Source of the DNA: Allochromatium humboldtianum | GTDB taxonomy: Bacteria; Pseudomonadota; Gammaproteobacteria; Chromatiales; Chromatiaceae | Assembly: GCF_013385175.1 (NCBI RefSeq) | Contig: NZ_JABZEO010000006.1 | Coordinates: 124,001-188,000, forward strand | DNA: 64,000 nt | Direction: 5' to 3' | Part shown: positions 8,703-17,889 of the stretch, piece after piece | Layout: each line of letters begins with the position of its first letter | How positions within the stretch are numbered: the first letter of the stretch is position 1 | Notes under the pieces: generated by a model | What the model was told of the DNA's origin: nothing | The model's database searches: none | Seen by the model: the letters and a program-made list of their open reading frames with translations, nothing else | Program-made: the position numbers and the translations under genes

Positions 8703-9911
8703 ATGATCAAACTCGGTCTGGACCGTCTGCTCGAAAATCCGGAACTGCGCAAACCGCTCTGGGGGCGGCGCGTGGCGCTGCTCGGCCATCCGGCCTCTAT
8801 GACTCGTCACGGACATCATGCGCTCGATGCGCTCATGGCGCTGAAGGAACTCGATATCGTCGCGGCCTTCGGCCCCCAGCATGGAATGCGCGGCGACAAA
8901 CAGGACAACATGATCGAGACCCCGGACGAGATCGATCCCCGGCATGGAATCCCCGTCTATAGCCTCTATGGCGAGGTGCGCGAACCGACGGCCGCCATGC
9001 TCGATGGCTTCGATGTCCTGCTGATCGATCTCCAGGACATCGGTACGCGCATCTATACCTATGTCACGACCCTGGTCTATCTGATGCGCGCCTGCGCCGC
9101 GTATGGCAAGACGCTCTGGGTCTTGGACCGGCCGAATCCGGCCGGGCGGCCGATCGAGGGCAGTCTGCTGGAACCGGGCTGGGAGAGCTTCGTCGGTGCC
9201 GGTCCCATCCAGATGCGCCATGGGTTGACGCTGGGTGAACTGGCCAAATGGTTCATCGCCCATCTGAACCTGGATCTCGATCTGCACGTGGTGGCGATGG
9301 AGGGCTATCACCCGAACGAGGCGCCCGGCTATGGCTGGCCGGTGATGGAGCTGTCCTGGGTCAATCCCAGTCCCAACGCCGCCAGTCTCAACATGGCGCG
9401 CTGCTTTCCGGGAACCGTGCTCCTGGAGGGCGCCACGCTCTCGGAGGGACGCGGCACCACCACGGCGCTCGAACTCGTCGGCGCGCCCGATCTGGATGCG
9501 GATCTGTTGCTCACGCGCATGGAGCGCGAACGCGCCGACTGGCTCCAGGGCGCGCTCATCCGCTCGTGCTGGTTCGAGCCGACCTTCAACAAGCACGCCG
9601 GTCAGCGGTGCGCCGGATTCCAGATCCATACCGACAACGCCGACTACCGGCACGAGCATTTCAAGCCCTATCGTCTGATCGCGCTCCTGTTCAAGTGCAT
9701 CCGGCTTGAATATCCCGACTATCCGCTCTGGCGTCACTTCCATTACGAATACGAGACCGAGCGGCTGGCCATCGACCTGCTCTCGGGCGGCCCCTTCCTG
9801 CGCGAATGGGTCGACGACCCGGAGGCCGGACCCGAGGATCTGGAACAGCGTCTGCAACCGGACGAAGCGCAGTGGGCCGAGGTGGTCAGGCCACTGTTGC
9901 TCTATGGCTGA
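8703..9911 (+). CDS. DUF1343 / NamZ-type exo-beta-N-acetylmuramidase
   Basis: 402-residue DUF1343 protein. Conserved stretches include AFGPQHGMRGDKQDNM, PVYSLYGEVREPT, LLIDLQDIGTRIYTYVTTL, VLDRPNPAGRPIEG, PIQMRHGLTLGELA and CFPGTVLLEGATLSEGRGTT. Characterised members (NamZ) release N-acetylmuramic acid from peptidoglycan fragments. No signal peptide is visible, so it may act in the cytosol on imported muropeptides or leave by another route. It is divergent from queA and 75 bp before the patatin gene. Family is confident; substrate is inferred. Confidence 0.88.
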   Translation: MIKLGLDRLLENPELRKPLWGRRVALLGHPASMTRHGHHALDALMALKELDIVAAFGPQHGMRGDKQDNMIETPDEIDPRHGIPVYSLYGEVREPTAAMLDGFDVLLIDLQDIGTRIYTYVTTLVYLMRACAAYGKTLWVLDRPNPAGRPIEGSLLEPGWESFVGAGPIQMRHGLTLGELAKWFIAHLNLDLDLHVVAMEGYHPNEAPGYGWPVMELSWVNPSPNAASLNMARCFPGTVLLEGATLSEGRGTTTALELVGAPDLDADLLLTRMERERADWLQGALIRSCWFEPTFNKHAGQRCAGFQIHTDNADYRHEHFKPYRLIALLFKCIRLEYPDYPLWRHFHYEYETERLAIDLLSGGPFLREWVDDPEAGPEDLEQRLQPDEAQWAEVVRPLLLYG

Positions 9912-9986
9912 GCACACACCCGAGTCTCGACCTGGCCACTGAAATCGTGGTTTCCTTCCAGCTCGCCCAAGCCATGGAGATGTCCC

Positions 9987-12248
9987 ATGCCCTTCAACAA
10001 ACCCGGTTTCAGAGCCTGGCTGGCCCTGTCGCTCATCGTCCTCGTCGTCTTCACGCTCCCCGCGCCCCAGGTCGAGGCGGCTGAGCGGCCAAAGATCGGA
10101 CTGGCCCTCTCCGGCGGCGGCGCGCGCGGCGCGGCCCATGTCGGGGTGCTCAAGCTGATCGAGGAACTGGGTATTCCGGTCGACTATGTCGCCGGCACCT
10201 CGATGGGTTCGATCATCGGTGGACTCTATGCCATGGGCCTCTCGCCCGACGAGATCGAACGGACCATCGAGGAGATCGACTGGGACACCATCTTCCAGGA
10301 CGAGGCCGAGCGCGAAGACCGACGGATGCGCCGCAAGCTGGAGGATCGCAACTATCTGGTCAAGGCACGCCCCGGCGTGCAGGAGCGCGAGCGCAAGGTC
10401 AATCTGGCCCCGGCCCTGATCCAGGGCCAGAAGCTGGATCTGGCGCTGCGCAAGTACAGCCTGCCGGCCAGCCGCATCCGGGACTTCGACGACCTGCGCA
10501 TCCCCTTCCGCGCCGTGGCTACGGATGTCGTCACCGGCGAGGCGGTTGTCCTCGGCGAAGGCGATCTGGCCACGGCCATGCGCGCCAGCATGGCCGTGCC
10601 GGCGGTCTTCGCCCCGGTCGAGATCGGCGACCGGCTGCTCGTCGACGGCGGGCTGGCGATGAACCTGCCGGTGAGCGTGGTGCGCCGGATGGGCGCCGAC
10701 ATCGTCATCGCCGTCGATGTCGGCGGCCCAAGACGCGAGCGCGAGGAGATCTCCAACGTTCTGACCATGCTCGACCAGATCGCCAGCCTCGTGACTTGGC
10801 GCAACACCCAGGAGCAGATCGCCACGCTTGGCGGGCGCGATCTGCTGATCACGCCGGCGCTCGGGCAAGAGGTGCTGGCGAGCGACTTCGGCAAGATGCT
10901 CGCGGCCATCGCCATCGGCGAGCGCGCCGCCGAGGATGCTCGCCCCGAACTGGCCCGGCTCGCCCTGCCGAACGCCCAGTATGCCGCCTATCGCGAACGC
11001 CGCCAGCCGGCGCCCTACACGCGCCCGACCATCCGCGCGGTGCGCATCGAGAACCACTCGCGGCTCTCGGATCGCGTCATCAGCGAACGGCTCGACGTCG
11101 TCCCCGGCGAGCGGCTCGACCCGGCCGCCCTGGAACGTCAACTGGCCCGCATCTACGATCAGGACAATTTCGAGTCGGTGCGCTATCACCTGGAGGACCA
11201 GACCGATTCCGAAGCCACACTGGTGGTAACAGCGCGCGAGAAATCCTGGGGCACCAGCTCGCTCCAGGGCGGACTGGAGTTCTCCTCGACCACGGGCGGC
11301 GATTCGCGCTTCAACATCGGCCTGGCCTACACCATGGCACCGCTCAATGCGTTCAACGGCGAATGGCGCACCCAGTTCCAGCTGGGCGAGGAACCCGGCC
11401 TCTACACCGCCCTCTATCAGCCCCTCGACCCCCTGGAGAAATGGTATGTGATGGCCGGCCTGGGCTATCTGAACGACAATTTGGTGCTCTTCGATCCCGA
11501 TGCCCACAGCAAACCCATCGCCGAATATCAGCTCACGCGCACGGGTGGCGCACTGGAGTTCGGGCGCAACCTCGACACCTGGGGCCGCCTGGGCTTGCGC
11601 TATGCCCGCTTCGACGGACGCGCCGAGCAGCGCATCGGCGCCACGCCCTATCCGGACTATGACTTCGATGCCGGCGAGCTGAGCCTGAGATTCAGTATCG
11701 ACAAACTCGACAGCCTGACCTTCCCGCGCCACGGCTGGTCGCTCGATGCGCAGGCGCTCACCTCGCGCGGCGAGCTGGGAGCCTCGCACGACTACGACCA
11801 AGGCAGCCTGAGCTGGCTGCGCGCCCAGAGCTGGGGCCGCAACAGTCTCCTGACCGGGATGACGCTGGCCGGGAGCTTCGGCGGCCAGGCCCCGCCGCAG
11901 TCCTACTATCGACTGGGCGGTTTCCTCAACCTCTCGGGCTTCAATCAGAACGAACTCTCGGGGGCCAATCTCGGTCTGGTTCGCGCCATCTATCTGCGCG
12001 ATCTCGGCACGAGCCTGATCAAGACCTATGCCGGCGGCTCGCTGGAGTTCGGCAACGTGTGGGACGAGCGTAGCGACATCGATTGGGACAGTCTGCGCTT
12101 CGGCGGCAGTCTCTTCGTCGGCGCCGACACCTTCATCGGCCCGCTCTATCTCGGCTATGGGCAGGCCGACAGCGGCAATGGCGCGCTCTATCTGTTCCTC
12201 GGACGTCCCTGGGGCAATCAGCAGGATGGACTGAGCGGGGCCTACTGA
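9987..12248 (+). CDS. Patatin-like phospholipase with POTRA and outer-membrane barrel (PlpD-like)
   Basis: 753 residues in three parts. A signal peptide (about 1-31, ending VEA-AE) leads to a patatin lipase domain with oxyanion motif GGGARG (43-48), nucleophile elbow GTSMG (Ser72) and catalytic Asp in DGG (Asp220). One POTRA-like domain follows (about 345-410), then a 16-strand-type beta-barrel (about 420-753, ending near LFLGRPW). This is the architecture of type Vd secretion proteins such as PlpD or of RssA/FplA relatives. It would act at the cell surface or outer membrane on phospholipids. The start has a GGAG box 6-7 nt upstream. Confidence 0.9.
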   Translation: MPFNKPGFRAWLALSLIVLVVFTLPAPQVEAAERPKIGLALSGGGARGAAHVGVLKLIEELGIPVDYVAGTSMGSIIGGLYAMGLSPDEIERTIEEIDWDTIFQDEAEREDRRMRRKLEDRNYLVKARPGVQERERKVNLAPALIQGQKLDLALRKYSLPASRIRDFDDLRIPFRAVATDVVTGEAVVLGEGDLATAMRASMAVPAVFAPVEIGDRLLVDGGLAMNLPVSVVRRMGADIVIAVDVGGPRREREEISNVLTMLDQIASLVTWRNTQEQIATLGGRDLLITPALGQEVLASDFGKMLAAIAIGERAAEDARPELARLALPNAQYAAYRERRQPAPYTRPTIRAVRIENHSRLSDRVISERLDVVPGERLDPAALERQLARIYDQDNFESVRYHLEDQTDSEATLVVTAREKSWGTSSLQGGLEFSSTTGGDSRFNIGLAYTMAPLNAFNGEWRTQFQLGEEPGLYTALYQPLDPLEKWYVMAGLGYLNDNLVLFDPDAHSKPIAEYQLTRTGGALEFGRNLDTWGRLGLRYARFDGRAEQRIGATPYPDYDFDAGELSLRFSIDKLDSLTFPRHGWSLDAQALTSRGELGASHDYDQGSLSWLRAQSWGRNSLLTGMTLAGSFGGQAPPQSYYRLGGFLNLSGFNQNELSGANLGLVRAIYLRDLGTSLIKTYAGGSLEFGNVWDERSDIDWDSLRFGGSLFVGADTFIGPLYLGYGQADSGNGALYLFLGRPWGNQQDGLSGAY

Positions 12249-13657
12249 GACGCGCGCCCGAAGCTCAGCGTCACCCGCAACCCCGGTGCATTGTCCGAGA
12301 GCTCGATGTGCGCGCGGTGGAGCGCGACGACGGCCTGCACCAGACTCAGCCCCAGTCCGCTGCCGGGCGTGGCGCGGCTGTCGTCGACACGGAAGAAACG
12401 CCTGAACACCTGCTCACGCAACTCGGGTGCGATGCCGGGGCCATCGTCGGCGACCAGCACCCGTGCCGATCCATCCGCCGAATCGACCGCGAGCCGGATG
12501 TACCCGCCGGGCTGGGTGTATTTGATGGCGTTGTCGACCAGATTGGCCATGACCTGGAACAGCAGATCGCGATCGCCCTCGACCACGATCGAGGACGCCC
12601 CGGCCGCCCAGTCGAGCCGCTGCTCGCGCTCGGCGGCCAGCGGCTCGTAGAGTTCGACCAGATCCTCGATCAGCGGCACCAGATCGACCGGCCCGAAGGC
12701 CGAACGCCGGCTGCCGGACTCCAGGCGCGCGATGCGCAGCAGGGCGTTGAAGGTCGCGAGCAGCTCCTCGGCATCGGCGATGGCCTCCTCGGCCAGCAGA
12801 CGGGACTCGCTCGACTCGGGCAGGGCGGCGGCGAGCAGTTCGAGCTTGTTGCGCAGTCGGGTCAGGGGCGTGCGCAGATCATGGGCGATGTTGTCCGAGA
12901 CCTGACGCACGCCGGCCATGAGCGCCTCGATGCGCTCGAGCATCCGGTTGAGCCCATCGGCGAGCCGGTCGAAGTCGTCGCCGCTGCCGCTGAGCGGAAT
13001 ACGGCGCGTCAGATCGCCCTCCATGATCTCGCGGCTGGTCTGGTTGATCGCATCCAGCCGCCGGGTCAGGGTGGCGCTCATCAGCCAGGCCCCCGCGAGC
13101 GCCAGGGCCAGGGTGATCGCCAGACCCCAGGTCAGGGCATCCAGGATCAGCCGGCGGGTCGCCTCCAGATCGCGGATGTCGCGCCCGACCAGCAGCATCA
13201 GACCACTGCGCAACAGGAAGACCTGCGCGCGTGCCTCGTGCTCCTCGGCGTGATCCGTGCCCCACTCGCGCAGCCGGAAACGAATCCAGCCCTCGGCATC
13301 GGGCGATTCGGACGGCCAGCGATCCAGATTGCCGACTACACGCTCGAAATGCTCGTCGACCAGCAGATAGACGCTCGCTCCCACCGGATCGCGCGCCACC
13401 CGCTCGCTGATGAGTCCCGTCAGACCGACCAGTCCACGGCGGCGATACTGCTCGGCCAGACCCCGGATCTCGGCCTCGATGGTCTCTGTGGTCTGGCGGT
13501 CCATGTAGCCGGCGGTCGACCAGTAGATGAAGCCGAGCAGGATGCCCACCGAGCCGGCGAGCAGCAGCACATAGAGCAGCGCCAGCCGGAAGATGGAGCC
13601 GCGCGGAACGCGCGCGAGTCGGGCTCGCAGCCGGAGCGTCGGGACGGCGGCCCTCAC
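12242..13657 (-). CDS. Sensor histidine kinase (EnvZ/QseC class)
   Basis: About 471 residues. One membrane helix near the N-terminus, a periplasmic domain, a second helix (LTWGLAITLALALAGAWLM), HAMP, HisKA with phospho-acceptor His in NIAHDLRTPL (about His259), and HATPase_c with N-box NLVDNAIKYT, DDGPGIAP and GSGLGLSLV. I use a GTG at 13657 that overlaps the response-regulator stop (GTGA); upstream residues in the open frame look like regulator out-of-frame sequence. Partner of the adjacent regulator. Its stimulus cannot be read from sequence. Confidence 0.92.
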   Translation of the reverse strand: MRAAVPTLRLRARLARVPRGSIFRLALLYVLLLAGSVGILLGFIYWSTAGYMDRQTTETIEAEIRGLAEQYRRRGLVGLTGLISERVARDPVGASVYLLVDEHFERVVGNLDRWPSESPDAEGWIRFRLREWGTDHAEEHEARAQVFLLRSGLMLLVGRDIRDLEATRRLILDALTWGLAITLALALAGAWLMSATLTRRLDAINQTSREIMEGDLTRRIPLSGSGDDFDRLADGLNRMLERIEALMAGVRQVSDNIAHDLRTPLTRLRNKLELLAAALPESSESRLLAEEAIADAEELLATFNALLRIARLESGSRRSAFGPVDLVPLIEDLVELYEPLAAEREQRLDWAAGASSIVVEGDRDLLFQVMANLVDNAIKYTQPGGYIRLAVDSADGSARVLVADDGPGIAPELREQVFRRFFRVDDSRATPGSGLGLSLVQAVVALHRAHIELSDNAPGLRVTLSFGRASQ

Positions 13658-14328
13658 CCGGCCTGCAACCTGTAACCGGCGCCGCGCACCGTCTGCAACA
13701 GCGGCGGCTCGAAGTCCTTGTCGATCTTGCCGCGCAGACGGCTGATGTGCACGTCGATGACGTTGGTCTGGGGATCGAAATGATAGTCCCAGACCTGTTC
13801 GAGCAGCATGGTACGGGTGACGACCTGTCCGGCATGGCGCATCAGACACTCCAGCAGCCGGAATTCGCGCGGCTGGAGCTGGATGGACTGACCCGCGCGC
13901 GTGACCTCACGCTTGAGCAGATCCATTTCCAGATCGGCCACGCGCAGCCGGGTCTCCGGGGCCTCGGCCGCGCCGCGCCGCAGCAGCGCCTCGACCCGCG
14001 CTTGGAGCTCAGAGAAGGCAAAGGGTTTGATCAGATAGTCGTCGCCCCCGGCGCGCAGCCCCTCGACCCGATCGTCGACATCGCCGAGCGCGCTCAGAAA
14101 CAGCACCGGGGTATGGTTGCCCGAGGCACGGAGGGTTCGCACGATCGCCAGCCCGTCGAGTCCGGGCAGCATGCGATCCAGGATCAGGACGTCATAGTCG
14201 CTGCCGGCGGCCATCAGCAAGCCCTCGCGTCCATCGGCCGCGCGGTCGACGGCGGCGCCGGCCTCGACGAGCGCCTTGCGCAGATATTCGGCCATCTGTG
14301 GATCGTCCTCGACCAGCAGGATATGCAT
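13654..14328 (-). CDS. OmpR/PhoP-family response regulator
   Basis: 224-residue regulator: receiver domain with acidic pair D8-D9, phospho-acceptor D51 (LILDRMLPGLDG), Lys in YLIKPFAFSEL, and a C-terminal winged helix (VIDVHISRLRGKIDKD, TVRGAGYRL). I start at MHILLVEDD (14328) because homologues begin there; 11 extra in-frame codons exist upstream. Cotranscribed with the overlapping histidine kinase. It is divergent from the GH17-GT2 gene 290 bp away and could control it; no binding repeats were convincing. Confidence 0.93.
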   Translation of the reverse strand: MHILLVEDDPQMAEYLRKALVEAGAAVDRAADGREGLLMAAGSDYDVLILDRMLPGLDGLAIVRTLRASGNHTPVLFLSALGDVDDRVEGLRAGGDDYLIKPFAFSELQARVEALLRRGAAEAPETRLRVADLEMDLLKREVTRAGQSIQLQPREFRLLECLMRHAGQVVTRTMLLEQVWDYHFDPQTNVIDVHISRLRGKIDKDFEPPLLQTVRGAGYRLQAG

Positions 14329-14618
14329 CGTGTTTGCGCCCTCGCGCCTGTTCAAGACCAAACCGCCGGCTCTGAGCCAACGCTGCCCGCCGACAGTATC
14401 GCCAAGACGGCCTTGCCGTGAAATTGACGGCAGCTTAATTTTCGTTCACATCCAGACGCACAGCTCTCAGGCTGGACATTCGCCTCGCATCGAAATCGCG
14501 TGCGGCAGGCATTCGAAACACACCGGATCAAGCTATCATAGCCTTCGTTTGGCTGGGGTCTTTGTCGTATCGGTCCCCGCTGCCCCGGATAGTCCATCGC
14601 CCCTGAGCGCACCCGCCC

Positions 14619-17258
14619 ATGAATCGCTCCGTCAACTTCGTCATTCCGATCCTGATCGCCGTTCTCACGATCGCGGCCTGGTGGATACTCAACCGGCCCA
14701 ACGAGGAGCCGGCCTGGCCGACCCGTATCCAGGGCTTCTCCTTCTCGCCCATGCGCGCCGACGACGACCCGAGCCAGAAACGCTTTCCCTCGGTCGAGGA
14801 CATCGACGCCGACCTGGCCCTGCTCAAGGGCCGCGCCCATGCCGTGCGCTCCTACACCGTCGAGAGCACTCTGGCCGAGATCCCGCGACTGGCCGCCCAG
14901 TACGACCTGAACGTGACGATCGGCGCCTGGATCGGCGACGATCCAGAGGCCAACGAGGCCGAACTCGGGCGTCTGCGCGAGATCCTGTCCAAGGGGTATC
15001 GCAATCTGGTGCGGGTCATGGTCGGCAACGAGGCCATCCTGCGCGACGACGTCGAGGTCATGGAGCTGGTCGCCTATCTGGACCGGGTGCGCCAGTTCAC
15101 CTGGCTGCCGGTCAGCACCGCCGAGCCCTGGCACGTCTGGCTCAAGTATCCCAAGCTGGTCGAGCATGTGGATTTCATCACCATCCATCTGCTGCCCTAC
15201 TGGGAGGGCGTGCCACTGGATCAGGCGGTCGACTACGCCATCAGCCGCTACAACCAGGTCAAGGAGGCCTATCCGAACAAACCGATCATCATCGGCGAGG
15301 TCGGCTGGCCGAGCAACGGACGGCGCAATCGCGGCGCCGAGGCGTCCCTGGCCAACCAGACCCGCTTCCTGCGCCGCTTCCTGGCCGCCGCCGAGTCCGA
15401 GCACTATGTCTATTACGTCATGGAGGCGTTCGACCAGCCCTGGAAGCTCAGGACCGAGGGCGCGACCGGCACCTACTGGGGCGTCTACGATACCAACCGC
15501 GAACCCAAGTTCGACTTCACCGAACCCGTGGTGCGCATCCCGCAGTGGCGTGAGCTGGCCGGGCTGTCGGTGGTCATGGGCGTGCTGCTGCTGGCCTTCC
15601 TCTATCGCGACAGCTCGACGCTCTCCAAGCGCGGCAAGGGCTTCCTGGCGCTCATCACCTATGCCATCTCGACGGCGGCAGTGTGGATCGTCTACGACTA
15701 CACGCGCCAGTACATGACCCCGGCGACGGCCATCGTCGGGCTGTTGCTTCTCATCGGCGGCGTGGGCGTGATCGTGCTGCTGATGGCCGAGGCGCACGAA
15801 TGGGCCGAGTCGGTCTGGTTGCGCCGCTGGCGCCGGCCCTTCCCGCTACGCTCGGTGCCCGATGACCGGCTCCCCTTCGTCTCGGTGCATGTTCCGGCTT
15901 ACAACGAACCGCCCGAACTGCTCAAGGAAACGCTCGACGGTTTGGCCGCGCTCGATTATCCGCACTTCGAGGTGCTGGTGATCGACAACAACACCAAGGA
16001 TCCGGCCGTCTGGGAGCCGGTGCGCGATTATTGCGCCCGGCTCGGCGAGCGCTTCCGTTTCTTCCACGTCGACCCGCTCGCCGGCTACAAGGCCGGGGCG
16101 CTCAACTTCGCCCTGCGTCACACCGACCCGCGCGCCGACGTCGTGGCCGTGATCGACGCCGACTACATCGTGCGTCCGCCATGGCTGCGTCATCTGGTGC
16201 CCGCCTTCGGCGATCCAGAGGTGGCCATCGTCCAGGCGCCGCAGGACTATCGCGACGCGCATCAGAATGCCTTCAAGGCCATGTGCATGGCCGAGTATCG
16301 CGGTTTCTTCCATCTCGGCATGGTCACGCGCAACGAGCGCAACGCCATCATCCAGCACGGCACCATGACCATGATCCGGCGCCGGACGCTCGATGCCGTC
16401 GAGGGCTGGGCCGAGTGGTGCATCACCGAGGACGCGGAACTCGGTCTGCGGCTGTTCGAGGGTGGTCACAAGGCGCTCTACATCCCCTGCACCTATGGTC
16501 AGGGTCTGATGCCGGACACCTTCGCCGACTTCCGCAAGCAGCGCTACCGCTGGGCCTATGGCGCGGTGCGCATCCTGCTGCATCATCGGCGCGAACTGCT
16601 CGGGTTGCGGGGCACCTCGCTTTCGCTCGGTCAACGCTATCACTTCGTCGCCGGCTGGCTGCCCTGGTTCGCCGACGGCTTCAACCTGCTGTTCAACTTC
16701 GCCGCGCTCGCCTGGTCGGTGGCCATGGTCATGGCTCCCGACACCGTCACCCCGCCCTATATGACCATCGCCCTGGTGCCGCTGGTGCTGTTCGTCTTCA
16801 AGATGTCGAAGAGCCTGTTTCTGTACCGGCGCCGGGTCACGGCCACGCTGCGCCAGAGTCTGGCCGCCGGGCTGGCGGGGCTGGCGCTCTCGCACACCAT
16901 TGCGCGCGCCATGTTCGGGGGCTTGGTGACGGGCAAGCTCGGCTTCTTCCGCACGCCCAAGATGGCCGAGGCGCCGGCGGTGATCCGCGCCCTGGCCGAT
17001 GCGCGCGAAGAGGCGCTGCTGGCTTTTGCCTTCCTGTTCGCGGCGGTGTCGGTGATGCAGCGCGATGATGCCTTCATGCTCGACGTGCGCATCTGGGTCG
17101 CGGTGCTGGTGGTGCAGGCCATTCCCTATCTGGCGACGGTACTGGTGTCGCTGATGAGTGCCTGGACCCATCTGTCGGCCGATCTGGTCGGTCCGATGTC
17201 GGACATGGATTGCCGGGAGGCCAATGGGGTGGATCAACCTGTGAGCCGGGAGGCCTGA
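14619..17258 (+). CDS. Membrane GT2 glucan synthase fused to an N-terminal GH17 domain (NdvB-like)
   Basis: 879 residues. After one N-terminal helix (7-24) comes a glycoside hydrolase family 17 domain with acid/base Glu138 in VGNEA and nucleophile Glu227 in GEVGWPSNG. Two helices lead into a GT2 synthase with VPAYNEPPELL, DADYIV, TEDAELG and QRYRW motifs, then several membrane helices. Similar fusions make cyclic or linear beta-1,3-glucans in Pseudomonas and Bradyrhizobium, the GH17 part acting as a transglycosylase/cyclase. All catalytic residues are present. Stands alone, with the two-component pair divergent upstream. Confidence 0.9.
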   Translation: MNRSVNFVIPILIAVLTIAAWWILNRPNEEPAWPTRIQGFSFSPMRADDDPSQKRFPSVEDIDADLALLKGRAHAVRSYTVESTLAEIPRLAAQYDLNVTIGAWIGDDPEANEAELGRLREILSKGYRNLVRVMVGNEAILRDDVEVMELVAYLDRVRQFTWLPVSTAEPWHVWLKYPKLVEHVDFITIHLLPYWEGVPLDQAVDYAISRYNQVKEAYPNKPIIIGEVGWPSNGRRNRGAEASLANQTRFLRRFLAAAESEHYVYYVMEAFDQPWKLRTEGATGTYWGVYDTNREPKFDFTEPVVRIPQWRELAGLSVVMGVLLLAFLYRDSSTLSKRGKGFLALITYAISTAAVWIVYDYTRQYMTPATAIVGLLLLIGGVGVIVLLMAEAHEWAESVWLRRWRRPFPLRSVPDDRLPFVSVHVPAYNEPPELLKETLDGLAALDYPHFEVLVIDNNTKDPAVWEPVRDYCARLGERFRFFHVDPLAGYKAGALNFALRHTDPRADVVAVIDADYIVRPPWLRHLVPAFGDPEVAIVQAPQDYRDAHQNAFKAMCMAEYRGFFHLGMVTRNERNAIIQHGTMTMIRRRTLDAVEGWAEWCITEDAELGLRLFEGGHKALYIPCTYGQGLMPDTFADFRKQRYRWAYGAVRILLHHRRELLGLRGTSLSLGQRYHFVAGWLPWFADGFNLLFNFAALAWSVAMVMAPDTVTPPYMTIALVPLVLFVFKMSKSLFLYRRRVTATLRQSLAAGLAGLALSHTIARAMFGGLVTGKLGFFRTPKMAEAPAVIRALADAREEALLAFAFLFAAVSVMQRDDAFMLDVRIWVAVLVVQAIPYLATVLVSLMSAWTHLSADLVGPMSDMDCREANGVDQPVSREA

Positions 17259-17412
17259 CGGACCGATTCATACACTAATCGCTATTTTTGGCCGATTCAG
17301 GGTTTACCCCATATAGGGTTTTCACCTAGACTGGCGCCTTTCTTAAGTCAGAGAAGGGTTTTATCGCGTCTCATCGTTTCGGCGCGCCCTTCGAAAACAA
17401 GAGGTTGGCTCC

Positions 17413-17805
17413 ATGAAGAAGACGCTCATCACAGCCGGCCTGCTGGCGGGGCTTATGCCCTTCGCCGGCAGCGCCACGGCCAATAGCGGAATCGGTCATG
17501 TCCAGAAAGGCATCGCATCCTTCTATCACGACAGTCTGCACGGTCGCAAAACCGCCAGCGGACAGGTCTACAACAAACATCGCCTGAGCGCCGCACACAA
17601 GACATTGCCGCTCGGCACCAAAATCCAGGTCACGGACGCCAAGACCGGACGCAGCATCGTCGTCCGGGTCAACGATCGCGGCCCCTTCGTCAAGGGCCGC
17701 ATCGTCGATCTCTCCAAGGAGGCGGCCAGAGAACTCGGCATCGTCGATCGCGGCGTCGCACGGGTCAACCTCAAGGTCTTGAGCACGCCGCAACAGGGCG
17801 GTTGA
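17413..17805 (+). CDS. RlpA-like double-psi beta-barrel protein
   Basis: 130 residues: signal peptide (MKKTLITAGLLAGLMPFAGS, cut near ATA) followed by one RlpA barrel. The hallmark blocks ASFYHD, GRKTASGQVYNKHRLSAAHK, LPLGTKIQVT, VRVNDRGPF and RIVDLSKEAARELG are present. RlpA proteins are periplasmic lytic transglycosylases acting on denuded glycan; this one lacks the lipobox and the C-terminal SPOR domain, so it is a minimal soluble form. SD is GAGG before ATG 17413. A perfect palindrome follows the stop. Confidence 0.88.
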   Translation: MKKTLITAGLLAGLMPFAGSATANSGIGHVQKGIASFYHDSLHGRKTASGQVYNKHRLSAAHKTLPLGTKIQVTDAKTGRSIVVRVNDRGPFVKGRIVDLSKEAARELGIVDRGVARVNLKVLSTPQQGG

Positions 17806-17812
17806 AGCCTGC

Positions 17813-17837
17813 GTAGGGTACGCATGGCGTACCCTAC
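17813..17837. repeat. REP-like perfect palindrome
   Basis: GTAGGGTACGC (17813-17823), loop ATG, GCGTACCCTAC (17827-17837): an 11-bp perfect stem. It lies between the convergent RlpA-like and aldo/keto reductase genes. Similar GGGTRCGC palindromes are dispersed in proteobacterial intergenic DNA (REP/BIME type). Without a T-run it could still act as a bidirectional transcription stop or mRNA stabiliser. Confidence 0.65.
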
Positions 17838-17889
17838 TCCCCCACCGCAACATCCAGGTCGCGCGGACGCGACCGACCTCCCCCCAGTC

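Noticed and set aside
8565-11801. Very long minus-strand open frame (over 1,000 codons) opposite the NamZ and patatin genes
   Set aside because: It is antisense shadow of two well-supported genes in GC-rich DNA, has His/Arg/Gln-rich nonsense composition and no domain.
12083-13675. 530-codon plus-strand frame opposite the histidine kinase
   Set aside because: Shadow; the kinase on the other strand has H, N and G boxes in order.
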